Program-made: the position numbers and the translations under genes
The notes under the pieces: generated by a model
The model's input: the letters and a program-made list of their open reading frames with translations, nothing else
What the model was told of the DNA's origin: nothing
Database searches by the model: none
Origin: Acheta domesticus
Taxonomy: Eukaryota > Arthropoda > Insecta > Orthoptera > Gryllidae
Direction: 5' to 3'
Length of the DNA stretch: 64,000 nt
NCBI GenBank assembly: GCA_031308135.1
Contig: JAHLJT010009436.1
Coordinates: forward strand, 222,347,286-222,411,285
Shown here: piece after piece, positions 1 through 9,901 of the stretch
Numbering within the stretch: the stretch's first letter is position 1
How the letters are laid out: every line of letters starts with the position of its first letter

Positions 1-10
1 GCGCTGCCAG
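1..10 (+). CDS. Oatp: OATP transporter, 3' end of an upstream exon (partial)
   Basis: Only the last ten bases of an exon are in the window. They read as Ala-Leu-Pro plus the first base of a Gly codon, followed directly by a good donor, GTGAGC, at 11. The split codon joins in phase 1 to the acceptor at 4215, giving A-L-P-G followed by A-A-E-L. In OATPs a Leu-Pro-Gly-like stretch on the cytoplasmic side after TM6 precedes the long intracellular loop, so the position in the protein fits. The identification of these ten bases rests on splice phase and the downstream exons, not on the bases alone. The family signature near TM6 would lie in this or the previous exon, outside the window. Confidence 0.6.
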
Positions 11-154
11 GTGAGCCAACGTGCTCCCCTTGCTCCTTCACCATCTTCACACTCTTCCCCGCTCCCGCGTCCTTAGCATTTTTAATTAGCTCGTTATTTA
101 ATTAGTCCTTACCCGCAGCTTCAAAGGAGAAATGATTTTTTTGAAAAAAAAAAA

Positions 155-300
155 AATAAGTTGATTGATGTTTCTGGGCACGTCAACAGCTATGGTCATT
201 GGTTGCGTTAACGTAATTAATGTTTCATCGCGAGAGGTGGCGGTATCTCTCCCCAGGCTCGATGATGAGATCCGGCTCCGACCATCTCGTCGCGTCGGCT
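155..300 (+). repeat. Dispersed repeat copy (inverted relative at 3770-4010)
   Basis: GATTGATG, then a CGTCAACAGCTATGGTCATT block and, further on, GATGATGAGATCCGG, recur with a few changes on the opposite strand near 3880-4000. A shorter relative of the middle block is at about 2735-2800. The layout suggests the 3' part of a SINE or other retroposon; the family is not identified. Confidence 0.5.
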
Positions 301-409
301 TGTGGAGGATTTTCCCTTCCAGGTCTCTTCTGCATTGGATCACCGCCCTAGCCGGGATAATCTCTAAGCTCCCGAGTAGTCTCCCTACGTGTGATGTGTA
401 ATGCATGAA

Positions 410-870
410 AGTGCGTGTCTGTGTGCGTGTGTGTCTGTGTGCGTGTGTGTCTGTGTGCGTGTGTGTCTGTGTGCGTGTGTGTCTGTGTGCGTGTGTGTCT
501 GTGTGCGTGTGTGTCTGTGTGCGTGTGTGTCTGTGTGCGTGTGTGTCTGTGTGCGTGTGTGTCTGTGTGCGTGTGTGTCTGTGTGTGTGTCTGTGTGTGT
601 GTCTGTGTGTGTGTCTGTGTGTGTGTCTGTGTGTGTGTCTGTGTGTGTGTCTGTGTGTGTGTGTCTGTGTGTGTGTGTCTGTGTGTGTGTGTCTGTGTGT
701 GTGTGTCTGTGTGTGTGTGTCTGTGTGTGTGTGTCTGTGTGTGTGTCTGTGTGTGTGTGTCTGTGTGTGTGTGTCTGTGTGTGTGTGTCTGTGTGTGTGT
801 GTCTGTGTGTGTGTGTCTGTGTGTGTGTGTCTGTGTGTGTGTGTCTGTGTGTGTGTGTCTGTGTGTGTGT
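410..870 (+). repeat. GT/CT minisatellite with three register domains
   Basis: This is about 460 bases of alternating GT interrupted by CT at regular steps. From about 419 to 580 the unit is 16 bases (CTGTGTGCGTGTGTGT). From about 580 to 655 it is 12 bases (CTGTGTGTGTGT). From about 655 to 870 it is 14 bases (CTGTGTGTGTGTGT), with a single 12-base unit near 738. It lies in the first intron of the window. All six frames can look open here because of the repeat; none is a gene. Confidence 0.97.
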
Positions 871-954
871 AAGGAGAGAAGATAAGACAAGGAAGAAGGA
901 AAGTTCGCTTGCAGTCCGTAACCCATTGGTTAAGGTACTGCCCCGGAATTTGCC

Positions 955-1135
955 TAGTACAGATCGGACAAACTAACGACCAGAGCAGCCGGCCGCTAAA
1001 ATTCTCCTCCAGATGACGCACCGTCTGAATTCGAACTAGCTACTATCAAAAAGCCGCCATCGTGGGGACTAACCCTAGGACCTCCCGGTCCGAGTCACCG
1101 CAGGAACAGTGGCAACGCTAAACTCAGCCGATTTA
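955..1135 (-). mobile_element. tRNA-derived SINE, copy 1
   Basis: On the minus strand the sequence reads CTCGGACCGGGAGGTCCTAG, then GGTTAGTCCC, resembling a tRNA T-arm/B box. Farther on it reads CATCTGGAGGAGAATTTTAG, then CGGCCGGCTGCTCTG. Both blocks recur in the same order on the plus strand at 3520-3640, so this is a dispersed family and not a single tRNA. An (AAAT)n run lies just beside it at 1138-1171. Confidence 0.6.
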
Positions 1136-1137
1136 AA

Positions 1138-1171
1138 TAATCAAAAATAAATAAATAAATAAATAAATAAA
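1138..1171 (+). repeat. (AAAT)n microsatellite
   Basis: About eight copies of AAAT in tandem next to the SINE at 955-1135. Confidence 0.9.
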
Positions 1172-1309
1172 TGACGGAAACACTCTCAAAAATGATGGAA
1201 ATTGAAATGAAAAGCCTAAACAACGGCTGAATAACCACAACTGTAATTAGCATCCAGTGAGACAGTTTTATACATTGCATTGCCTCGAACACGTTTCCGT
1301 TTCTCATCC

Positions 1310-1565
1310 ACATTCAGAGCGCGCGCGTTCCTTAGTTTCTTGTTTTCCGCCGGGGCGCAGACGTCGCGTCGTCGACTTGCGTCGTTGAGGAGAGAAGCAC
1401 GTCGGGAAGTGGCGGAAGGCGGCGGGGGCGGCGGGCGGCACGCGACCGCGCCGAGTTGTTAGCGGCGAAATCCAATTAGCGGCGGCGACGAGAGGCGAGG
1501 ACGAGGAGCGTCGGCCTGCCCCGCGCACCGCTCATCCGTCAGCGCCCGTCCGCGATGATTGAGCG

Positions 1566-1609
<44 letters not shown>

Positions 1610-1660
1610 CGCACTCGCGAGGCGGCGACTGTTGCTCGCGCCTGTTGCCTTCGAGACGAG
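1310..1660. other. GC-rich, CpG-rich intronic island
   Basis: This abrupt block of very GC- and CpG-rich sequence lies within an AT-rich intron and includes a (CCG)n run at about 1565-1608. Short open frames here are compositional. It could be an internal promoter or an unrecognised GC-rich element; no splice-compatible OATP peptide was found in it. Confidence 0.5.
1565..1608 (+). repeat. (CCG)n trinucleotide run
   Basis: About thirteen consecutive CCG/GCC units inside the GC island. Confidence 0.95.
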
Positions 1661-1664
1661 GCTA

Positions 1665-2730
1665 CAAATGCTCTTGCTCGTTGCGAGAAAAAAACGTCGG
1701 GTGGATAACTAATGTAGTAATTATCGTTCGCGAAGAGAAGTTGAATAATTTGTTTGTTAATGCCGCTCGTAATTTATAATAAAATACTATTTTGTTTTCG
1801 TAAATTAAACGTTTAAAGAAGACATTTGTAATATTTTCGAACCAAAACTATTTCGTATGGCGGTTTGGCAAACGATTTAACAATTGGTATATTATTCTTG
1901 AGTTGATCCACAGAAAATCATACTAAGGTTAAATTTGGCAAAATAGTAGTAAATTCTGGCATAATACTCCATGTTTTATTTAAATAAATCAACTCCATAA
2001 ATGGAAATAATTTACTACAAACGTGTGTTAAAATGAATCATTACCTGCTTGTTGTGAACAATCAAGCGCATATTTTTGTAAGTTTATTAAACTAACTCCC
2101 TCTGTAATACATTTATGAAATATCCATGGGAACAAAATTGATTTTCTTTCTTTCACAATTTCTAGTCGCATAACAGATTTGTACGCTACACAAACCTATC
2201 TCACGTACATTTTTAATTGTTAACTTCTCACTAATTTGAAAATTGAAATTATTTACTTATCATTTGATTTCACTTGAAACTGATTTCATAAAAAATTGAT
2301 TGCTATTTACCATTCTTATTTGGTGCGAAGTAACGTTTAGAACAATTTGCAGAGTATATCTGACGCACGAAAAAGTGCATCGTCGGGAATAGTGTAAATC
2401 TAATTCACCTACCTCATATTTGTTAGTGCTTTGTTCCTGTTACGTAGAAAGTTAGGACTTTGATACTGTTACATGCAACGTTAGTAACAAGTTCCAATTT
2501 ATTTGGAACTCACTTTTTTATTAACATATTAAATATTTCGAAACTGTTTCAATTTAGTGTGCTCACTTATTTTTTCAGTAGTTTATGCACTAATTATGTT
2601 GGAAGTGTACTCGTAAAACTATAAATTATTTCTTCTTTATTTCTATTACTATCCAATTCTCGATACGTAGGGAAATGAAGCGTTAGTTTGATAATAGTTA
2701 TATTCATTTAATAATACAATCAATATCTCT
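1665..2730. other. AT-rich intron, nothing recognised
   Basis: No convincing coding, RNA or repeat structure is visible. Confidence 0.5.
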
Positions 2731-2732
2731 TG

Positions 2733-2800
2733 TTTGTTTGTTTATTTAACGTCGCATCGACAGCTGGGTCATTAGCGACGCAGAAAAAATACATTATAAC
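2733..2800 (+). repeat. Short retroposon-tail fragment
   Basis: (TTTG)n followed by TTTAACGTCGCATCGACAGC and GGTCATTAGCGACGC. The CGTCRRCAGCT...GGTCATT core is shared with 155-300 and with the inverted copy near 3960. Confidence 0.4.
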
Positions 2801-3475
2801 AGTAATTCATACATGATTAATTGAGGTTTACAAATTCAGTACAATGTGCAGTAATTTACAATAATTATCAATATCTCTCTCAAGCTCACCCTTTCACTTA
2901 TTAACTCACTATCATGAATTCACTATTTTTTTCAACTACAAGTACAACTAGGGTTGAGCCTTAGATAACATGTAGTGGTGACGCTAAAAGATCTAAATGT
3001 CAACAGATATTATACAGAGAAAGTGGGAAACTGCCCAATAGTGCAATTCTGTTCTTCTCAGCAGAACCATTTGTTGATGTCTATTAAAATTACAACGAAG
3101 GCACAAGGTTCTTATAGCCCTCCACCAGCCGTGGCATATAGAACACTTCTCGATTAAAGCATAAAGAAAGCATTTATAATTTAAACCTGCTCATTCCATT
3201 TGCGAACGTACTCTCGCGGTTTGATATGAATGGAAAATATGTTCATTATGTCACGTTTCAAGTGAGAATGAGCTGCGTATGGATTATAAACCTCTCCGCC
3301 CTTCGTGATGTTATGAAGGAAATCCTAAAATTCCCCAAACAAAACCTCCATTGTTGTCACTTCGATTGCTTTGCTCTACAATGCTACATAAGCAGGGCTT
3401 GGGGTAGTAAAAAGATAAATTGCACCAGCCACAGCAAGCCTCTTGCTACTCGTAAATGTTAATATCTGGAACCAC
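2801..3475. other. Intron, nothing recognised
   Basis: No supported feature is seen; short frames here look like chance. Confidence 0.4.
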
Positions 3476-3479
3476 TTGA

Positions 3480-3660
3480 GGTAACTCAGGCCATCAACCG
3501 ATGTCCCTGCAGCGCCTCAGACTGGAAGGTCCTGATGTTCAAGTCCCGATAGCATCAGGAATTTGGTCACTAGCGGTCATCCGCCATCTGAAGAAGAATT
3601 CTAGCGACCAGGTGCTCTGATAGATACTTTCTCGTGTTTTTTCCGATCAATAACAGGCCA
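3480..3660 (+). mobile_element. tRNA-derived SINE, copy 2
   Basis: CTCAGACTGGAAGGTCCTGA is followed by GTTCAAGTCCCG at 3537-3548, a good pol III B box. CATCTGAAGAAGAATTCTAG and CGACCAGGTGCTCTG come next. The same blocks occur in the same order on the minus strand at 955-1135, which identifies a SINE family. A clear A box is not seen, so the 5' end may be degenerate. Confidence 0.65.
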
Positions 3661-3769
3661 ATGCTAGAGAAGTACCCTAACAAACGGATCACGCTCTTTC
3701 ATTCCTCTTCCCTTTGCAATACTTACCCCGTACTTACTCACACTTAGACTAACATTCACTATACATGTC

Positions 3770-4010
3770 AAGAAACCAGAGCTTGTGCAGGATGGAGCGG
3801 TGCCCCACTGGTGGGAGATATGTTTGAGACAAAACCCCGCAAGCCACGGTAAGGTAAGCCACCACCGTAAGCCACCGCAAGCACCGGATCTCATCATCCA
3901 GCGTGGGAAGATCACAGCTCCCTCCCTTTATAAAACATGTACTACACTTACGGAACTAATGGCCATAGCAGTTGACGCATCCGGAAATTATCAATCAATG
4001 ATTATTTGAA
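3770..4010 (-). repeat. Dispersed repeat copy, inverse of 155-300
   Basis: Read on the minus strand, GATTGATAATTTCCGG, GCGTCAACTGCTATGGCCAT and GATGATGAGATCCGG line up with the copy at 155-300. It also holds a short internal run of GGTAAGCCACC/GTAAGCCACC-like units near 3850-3885. Confidence 0.5.
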
Positions 4011-4215
4011 AGTGTTGTTTCTCTTGTTACCATACCTTATGTCTTGTTTATGCTTACGAAGGGATTGAGGCAGTACGTAAGAATATGAGTCAGCCTTCAA
4101 CCAAAACTGAGACATTAACATCCCTATGGCTGACGTGGCTTACCTTTTCACTGCCCCACGCCCTGCGTATCTTGATCAGCGCTTCGGCTAACGGGAGCGG
4201 CTTGGCTGTCGGCAG

Positions 4216-4458
4216 GCGCGGCGGAGCTGCAGGCGCAGAAGGTGTCGGAGGCGCACGGCGACTCGCGCGCGCAGGCCTTCTCCAAGGTGCGCGAGCTGCC
4301 GCGCGCGCTGCGCTCGCTGCTGGGCAACCCCACCTTCTTCTTCCTGAACCTGGCCGGCGCCTCCGAGGGGCTGCTCATCGCGGGCTTCGCCGCCTTCCTC
4401 CCGAAGCTCATCGAGAACCAGTTCAGCCTCTCCGCCAGCCGCGCGGCGCTGCTCGTCG
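4216..4458 (+). CDS. Oatp: OATP transporter exon: intracellular loop 3 and TM7
   Basis: This is an internal coding exon of a 12-TM organic anion transporter (SLCO/OATP, MFS-type) that moves amphipathic organic anions, possibly hormones, across the plasma membrane. The acceptor AG is at 4214-4215 and the donor GTAAGC starts at 4459; both ends are phase 1. The peptide begins with a charged cytoplasmic stretch ([19 protein letters not shown]). It continues through [20 protein letters not shown] into a hydrophobic helix ([20 protein letters not shown]) and the [10 protein letters not shown] turn typical of OATP TM7-TM8. GC content is very high compared with the flanking intron. Membership in the OATP family is secure; the paralogue (74D, 30B, 58D, 33E and so on) cannot be decided without alignment. 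Confidence 0.92.
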
Positions 4459-4489
4459 GTAAGCGCTTGCGCTTGCTGTTTTACCGTCG

Positions 4490-4830
4490 CTCTTTAAAGA
4501 ATGAAGAGTTCGGTGATAATCACGAGACACACTCATGCAGTTTTGAGGTACCAGGTTGGCCACTTTCTGGACAACGTGGAAAAACTAGGAAATTTCATTG
4601 CCCTGGAAAAGTCAGGGGAAACTCACGGATTTGTTGAAGATTCAAAAAATTATTTGTGGTATAAAGAATGAAAGGCTCAGAGATAATTATAAGCTACATT
4701 AATTCAGTTTTGATGTACACAGGGTAGCCACTTTCTGGAAAATCTGAAAAAAATTATTTCATTGCAAAATCAGCATTTCATTGCTCTGCAAAAGTCAGGA
4801 GAAAATTAGGGAATTTGTAGAAGAATCGTT
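4490..4830 (+). repeat. Diverged tandem duplication, period about 168
   Basis: TAAAGAATGAA...CAGTTTTGA...GGCCACTTTCTGGA at 4493-4570 recurs at 4663-4740 with substitutions (the CACTTTCTGG word is at 4561 and 4729). The units contain GGAAAA-CTAGGAAATTTCATTG and AAAAGTCAGG-type words. It starts about 30 bases after the OATP donor at 4458. Confidence 0.7.
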
Positions 4831-5039
4831 AGAAATCAGGTAATTTTTAGAGGGTTATAAAACTATATATTATTACTTAAAAACATCAGACCGACGTTAT
4901 TTATATATTCATTCGTATTGTTTCATTTGATTGTTAGTCCATTGCATTGTTGTGAGATTTATTTTGGACAGTTCAGAGCTGTGGCTAGAAACGGAATAGC
5001 AAGATATCAGCTACAAGAAGTACAGTACATTCTCGTCGA

Positions 5040-5350
5040 AGTCCAGTAAATCGACGGCTCCGTTCCCCCCCCCCCCCGGGGCACGTGATATAGCGCCGTC
5101 ACCAGACGAAGCCAGTAATTGAGAGAAAAACGGCAACGGGGAAAGGCAGCGGCGACGGCGCATGTGGAGGCGCTGCCTCGATAAGCCGCGCGATTCGATC
5201 GTGGAACTTCGCCCAAAGAAGCGGTGTTTCCGCCTTTCTCCGCGCGTTGCGCTGGCGGCGCGCGGCGCCGATAGGAAGGCGCTAAATCGCCGTTGCCCCT
5301 TTCGCTCCGCGGCGCCGTTAAAAAAAACCCTCTCAGGAGGCGGGAAGAAA
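5040..5350. other. GC-rich intronic island with poly-C run
   Basis: A C run of about 15 at 5064-5078 is followed by CpG-rich sequence up to about 5350. Frames on both strands are open only because of composition. No OATP-like or other recognisable peptide was found. Confidence 0.45.
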
Positions 5351-5509
5351 TGCGAACAAATGTGCTCATGGAAGTCCGCGATCGAAGTGAAAGTTATCTG
5401 AGGGGACTGCATCGAGGGGGAACAAAAACTCTCGAGCGCTTGTTCGAATAACTTCAATGGGCTTTGAAGAAGCCATAAGCCTGTTTTACTTTGACAAATA
5501 AACGTTCAA

Positions 5510-5531
5510 TGTAGATGTAGATGTAGATGCT
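5510..5531 (+). repeat. (ATGTAG)n short tandem run
   Basis: Three to four copies of ATGTAG directly follow AATAAACGTTC, an arrangement like a retroposon 3' end. Confidence 0.6.
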
Positions 5532-5534
5532 GAT

Positions 5535-6355
5535 TGTTTATGGGCTCTTACTTTGTTGTTAGTACAGTGTACTGTGGTAATTTTTTTGTAAGGAAGGGCA
5601 ACTGCTCTGAAACGATGGTTCTCATAGTCAAAATCTGCAATGCTTTCCTTGACATAAATACATCCGTTCGCTAATATGGTTTTTAAGTAATACAAGTTAT
5701 GGAAAACTTAATGACATAGCGTGACATGTGTTAAAAAATTAATGAATTGGTATTTTCATGGAACATAAACTTAATTTAAACTCTAATAACTACTTCCAGT
5801 GGATTGAATTATAAAAAGGGTTCCAATTCATGTCAACATATTCTTCTAACGGGGAGAGTCTAAGATTCTCACCGCTGAAGGTCCTATCTCAAAGAAAAAA
5901 ATATGATTAACTTTTCAATGAAAATAAAGTTTCAAACCTTAGAGTAAACGAAGTTTGATCTGGAGTAATGTAATTAAGTTGCGTAACGAGCAGTTGCGCG
6001 TCTAAAATTATGACTTGGGGTAATAAACCTATAATATAATTAATGCTACTCAAGATAAAAATACTATATTCCTTCTCTTCTTCTTTTATTATTTAAAATC
6101 CGTCCAGAATTTGGGTTTTGTATTCCATAAATTACTTAGGTCCAATTACTCTTTTGTAACCCTTATTTGTGACTCTACACTCAGCTTTTGAGGCGTCAAG
6201 AAAACTAATTTCCCAGACCTTTCCTATCCCACTACAACACTCGTTAGAGAAAAAAATAACAGTTCAACGTGCTCGTGTGCGTACGATGTTCTCGCTTTGC
6301 GTCTTCAAGTTCAACAAGACGAAAAAAAAATAGAGAGGCAAGCATAAAGGTAGAG
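5535..6355. other. AT-rich intron, nothing recognised
   Basis: No supported feature. Confidence 0.4.
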
Positions 6356-6359
6356 CGGG

Positions 6360-6725
6360 TGAAGTGATGTCTGGGCAAGGTAGAGGTGAGGGCAACGTCA
6401 GCGTTGGCGACGTGGTGGGGAAGGCGGGAGCGGTAAAGACTGGAGCGGCTGCCGACAAAAGGAGGTGCGCGTTTCTTGTTTATTCCGGTAAACGCGTTGC
6501 TTCGTTTCCGCGTTCGGGGTCGCCCGCCTCCGCCTCCGCCGCATCCGGCGCACCTGCGCCCGCGCCGTCTCCCCCCTCCCCCCATGCATCGCACGTGACG
6601 TGCACGTGCCTCAACTCAACATCACACCCGCACCACCCCTCCGCGCATGCACTGGCAACAGCCGTCCAGCTCCCTCGCCATCTCTGGCCGCCGAAGTTGC
6701 TTACTGCCGCTACAACTCGTCGTTG
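6360..6725. other. GC-rich intronic island
   Basis: CpG-rich block with CCGCCTCCGCC and CCCGCGCCGTCTCCCCCCTC stretches. Open frames occur on both strands and are compositional. It ends about 130 bases before the hAT element at 6860. Confidence 0.4.
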
Positions 6726-6851
6726 CTGTTGTTGCTATGTCCTTTCCTGCTACCTTTACCGCGTTCGACTATCCTGCGTTAACCCTAATAAATCAAACAT
6801 GCTTATTCTCAACTGGAGCATGACTCCAGCCTCATGCAACCATACCTCAAT

Positions 6852-6859
6852 ATTATAAA
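6852..6859 (+). repeat. 8-bp target-site duplication of the hAT element (left)
   Basis: ATTATAAA, identical to 8651-8658. Confidence 0.9.
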
Positions 6860-8650
6860 TAGGGCCCGGATAATTATGTAATTACATATTTCCGTACGTT
6901 AACTCTATCAAGTCAAAACCACGATATATTTACGTTTTATGACGATTAGTGCCTAAAACCGATGACGTTTAATACATATATTTACATAATTAACCCGAAA
7001 GTACATATATTTACATATTTTACACAAAAGTACATATTTTTAAATATTTCTTAATATTTTCGTTTTTCTACATTATTTTTATATAATTATTTATCCTACA
7101 TGTTTTTGATAAGGAATAACCAAGACAAACAATTTAGCGTTGTCAAACAATTTTTCCTTCTCTCTAAAATGGCGCTATTACATTGCGTCAAAATGTTGAT
7201 ATTGCAGCAAGCAGAATCCTACAAAAGGGCAAGGCGTTGTTGCACTCCAAAGCTTCCGGTGTATAGATTTCAGCGCTAGTAAAGCAGAGAACCAAATACT
7301 ACTCAGAAAGGAATTTTGTGTATTAAAATGGTACGTCTAGCAAGCGATAACTCGAGCCCACAAGGTATATTTCAAAGGTCTCCCTTGGCCTTAACACCCT
7401 TCGCCAAAGTTACACGCACCAACGCAGCTCAAAAAGCACCATTGGCAGTTTTCTTTCCCCGTTCGTTGCACTGGAGCCTAAACCCTTGTTTGTAAAGTAT
7501 CTCTGTGAGGTGAAAATCTTCAGTAAAATCATGATGTGGCACTGCAGCTTTTGGATAAGAAAAGGACAGAAAATAATTCACAGCGATTGGCTTAAACCTT
7601 GTGATATCTCAGACTGAGAATTTGCCACAAACAAAGTTTGGTTTATCTTTTCTGAGAAGTCTAGCAATAGCGTCTTGGGTAAAAACCTTATTAAAGAAAA
7701 CGGAATTTGTGCTAAGAGTCAATTGATTAAATATCAACCAGCATTGTATTTATTCCCTAATCCGTGAATAGCATCGAACAATGGCATGTGGGGACAAAGT
7801 ATAAATATACACCAGTAACTTCATGCGATGTGGAATACGTAGTGGGTACAAGGCCCTCGAACAGATCACAGGAAAAAATTCATCCCTATAGAGTATTTGA
7901 GTAAACTCCTCGAGTGCATGCTTGCGGATGAGCCGTTCCGTCTCTCACGGGTAGACCGCTTCCCGTGCACCAATCGAGACAAACGAAATGTCATCGACGC
8001 GTCTTCGCCTTCTGATGGGGAACTGATAATTTGTTTCCAGATGTAGCCATAAAATTTTAAGAAGTTTCAAAAAACGTGTTTTTTTTCGTGTTTTGGCGCT
8101 TTGATCTTGGTAAGCACGCCGGGAACTAAATCAACGCCGCCTAACTAGATGTAGGTGGCGTCGATTAAACTCCAGTACCAATACCGACGAAGAGAAAGAT
8201 AGACGAGGACGACAACGAAGAGACGATAGAAAAAGGAGACGACGAAGAAGGGGAAGACGACGAAGACGAAGAGAGGGAGATAACGAAGAAGAAGACCAAG
8301 AAAGACGAAGAAAGAAAAAAAACAAGTTAAACGACCGAAGGTAGTTTAAAGCGTCGGCAACGTCACATTCAAATAGTTTTTAAGTATTTGAAACAAATAT
8401 TTGTTTCTCATTGTTACGGAGATCATGGTAAATAACAGAATTGTGAGTAGTATTTTGATTTAATTTTGTTCTTTACGAGTATATTAAGTCTACAGATAAA
8501 CATTCAAGCAAAAGTATTTTGTTAAAACGAATTGTTATAATAATTAAAGTGTTACATATTTCTTACTTTTTAGTACATATTTCTATACATTATAATACAT
8601 ATATATGTACATATTTTCCTATTTTTTAGTACATAATTATCCGGGCCCTA
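6860..8650. mobile_element. Non-autonomous hAT-type DNA transposon, 1791 bp
   Basis: Both ends carry a perfect inverted terminal repeat of 21 bases starting TAGGGCCCGGATAATTATGT. It is flanked by an identical 8-bp target duplication, ATTATAAA, at 6852-6859 and 8651-8658. An 8-bp duplication with TAGGG/CAGGG-type ends is the hallmark of the hAT superfamily. Subterminal regions repeat GTACATAT-like words many times on both sides, as expected for transposase-binding clusters. The interior has no transposase-like frame; a GAAGACGA-rich simple stretch lies at 8195-8320. It therefore looks non-autonomous and was mobilised in trans. Confidence 0.92.
8195..8325 (+). repeat. Purine-rich GAAGACGA-type simple sequence
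   Basis: Imperfect GAC/GAA triplet tract inside the hAT element; the Arg/Leu/Ser-rich frame on the minus strand is a by-product. Confidence 0.8.
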
Positions 8651-8689
8651 ATTATAAACTAGTAGTGCTAAAACAGCATGTAGTTTCTC

Positions 8690-9366
8690 CTCCACATTTT
8701 CGCAAACAATTACGCGAAAAGTACTCAAATTTTCGAAAAATTGTACATGACCTTATTTCAAAATTTATCTTTAAAGACCATATTTTATTAAGGGCAAAAT
8801 ATCTTTAATAGTTTAGTTGTAGGAAGGCACCGAAAAAATTTTGAACTTCGAAAAATCAGGGTTTTCAACGAACATGAGACCTGCACCAACCTTTTAATGT
8901 TCTTCAATCTATCCAACAAAAAAATTTAATCAAAAACGTTGAAGTATTTTTTTTGAAAATTTGGAAGATGTCTCTGGGACTCCATTTAAAGTATTCCCCA
9001 AAATTAAAATGTCGGTTTTAAACTCAAGAGGTCGCGACGTCGTCCAGATCGATTGAGGAATATCAGTTTTGGAGAAAATAGACTAAACAGGCGCTAGCAT
9101 TGTTCACAGACGGTCGGGCAGGCAGACAGACAGACAATCAGACAGAAATTCAGACGGACGGACAGCCTTTTTGCCGTCATTCGATTTTCTGTTTCAAGGA
9201 CCCCCAAAACATGGATACACAACTACATCACGTGTTAGAGTATATTTTTTTCTAAACTTAGAAACTGGATTCATCCACAGGCCCCTGTACTAAGAATTTT
9301 TCTGCCAAAAACTCGCCGTTCGTTCGCGCAGCGTTACATAACTTTCTCTCTATTCCGTAAAGTAAA
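8690..9366 (-). repeat. Copy A of the 305-unit dispersed family (partial)
   Basis: On the minus strand it matches the 5' half of the copy at 37995. It has GTTATGTAACGCTGCGCG, an AATTTTCGGC-like block and the CCGTCCGTCTG-rich tract. TAGCGCCTG, the GACATTTTCAAA-like block and the GTACTTTTCGCG block come after. It begins right after the hAT target duplication at 8658. No coding capacity is seen. Confidence 0.7.
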
Positions 9367-9384
9367 GTCTTTGAATTACTATTA

Positions 9385-9480
9385 TTTTGTGACTTAGGGA
9401 TCTCAAAGGCATGCTTTCTTTCTGTGAGGGCGCCCGGGGTTCAATTCCAGGCCGGCGCAAAAATGAAGCTATTAGTGCAA
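9385..9480 (+). mobile_element. tRNA-like SINE head (possible)
   Basis: CCCGGGGTTCAATTCCAGGC at about 9433-9452 is a good B box/T-arm. The sequence before it could be a degenerate D-arm, but the A box is weak. It follows directly on the repeat at 8690-9366. A functional tRNA does not fold from it by eye. Confidence 0.4.
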
Positions 9481-9893
9481 ATCGTCTGAGTAGCTATAGT
9501 TGCGTGACAAAAGAAAAAGATTAAGCAGGCCAAATAAGCTAGGTAAGTTGATGGGAATACGTCATGCTCTCTTATCCCCAGCCGTGAATACGGGGGTAAA
9601 AACGTCCCGGGCCTGAGAACACCGCTAGCTGACAAAAGTCGACTAAGACCCCTTTTTCGGTCTAACTGACACTCTTTTCCCGACAACTCCGATGCCATGT
9701 ATTTTCAGCCTTTCTCTCCTCTGGGCTCATAGGGTTGCATCATGTCATTTCTTATCCTTACCGCGGGCTTATCAATGCCGTCTATTCTTCGTCTAATTCA
9801 TCTCCTTGATTTACGGCTAGAATCATCCACATTGATGAGGAATCTACAGCGTACTGGTCTGCACCTTTTGTACTAACACAGTACTTTATATGT
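9481..9893. other. Intron, unassigned mixed-composition sequence
   Basis: It could be the body of the SINE-like element at 9385, but no second copy in this window confirms that. Confidence 0.3.
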
Positions 9894-9901
9894 ACTTTTA
9901 C

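Noticed and set aside
98..1021. Long open frames across the GT/CT minisatellite on both strands
   Set aside because: Peptides are pure Cys-Val or His-Thr repeats produced by the simple sequence; no start context or splice logic.
4085..4462. 125-codon frame overlapping the OATP exon at 4216
   Set aside because: Wrong frame; the OATP frame alone fits donor and acceptor phases and gives a recognisable membrane protein.
8131..8325. 64-codon Leu/Arg/Ser-rich minus-strand frame
   Set aside because: Produced by the GAAGACGA simple tract in the hAT element.
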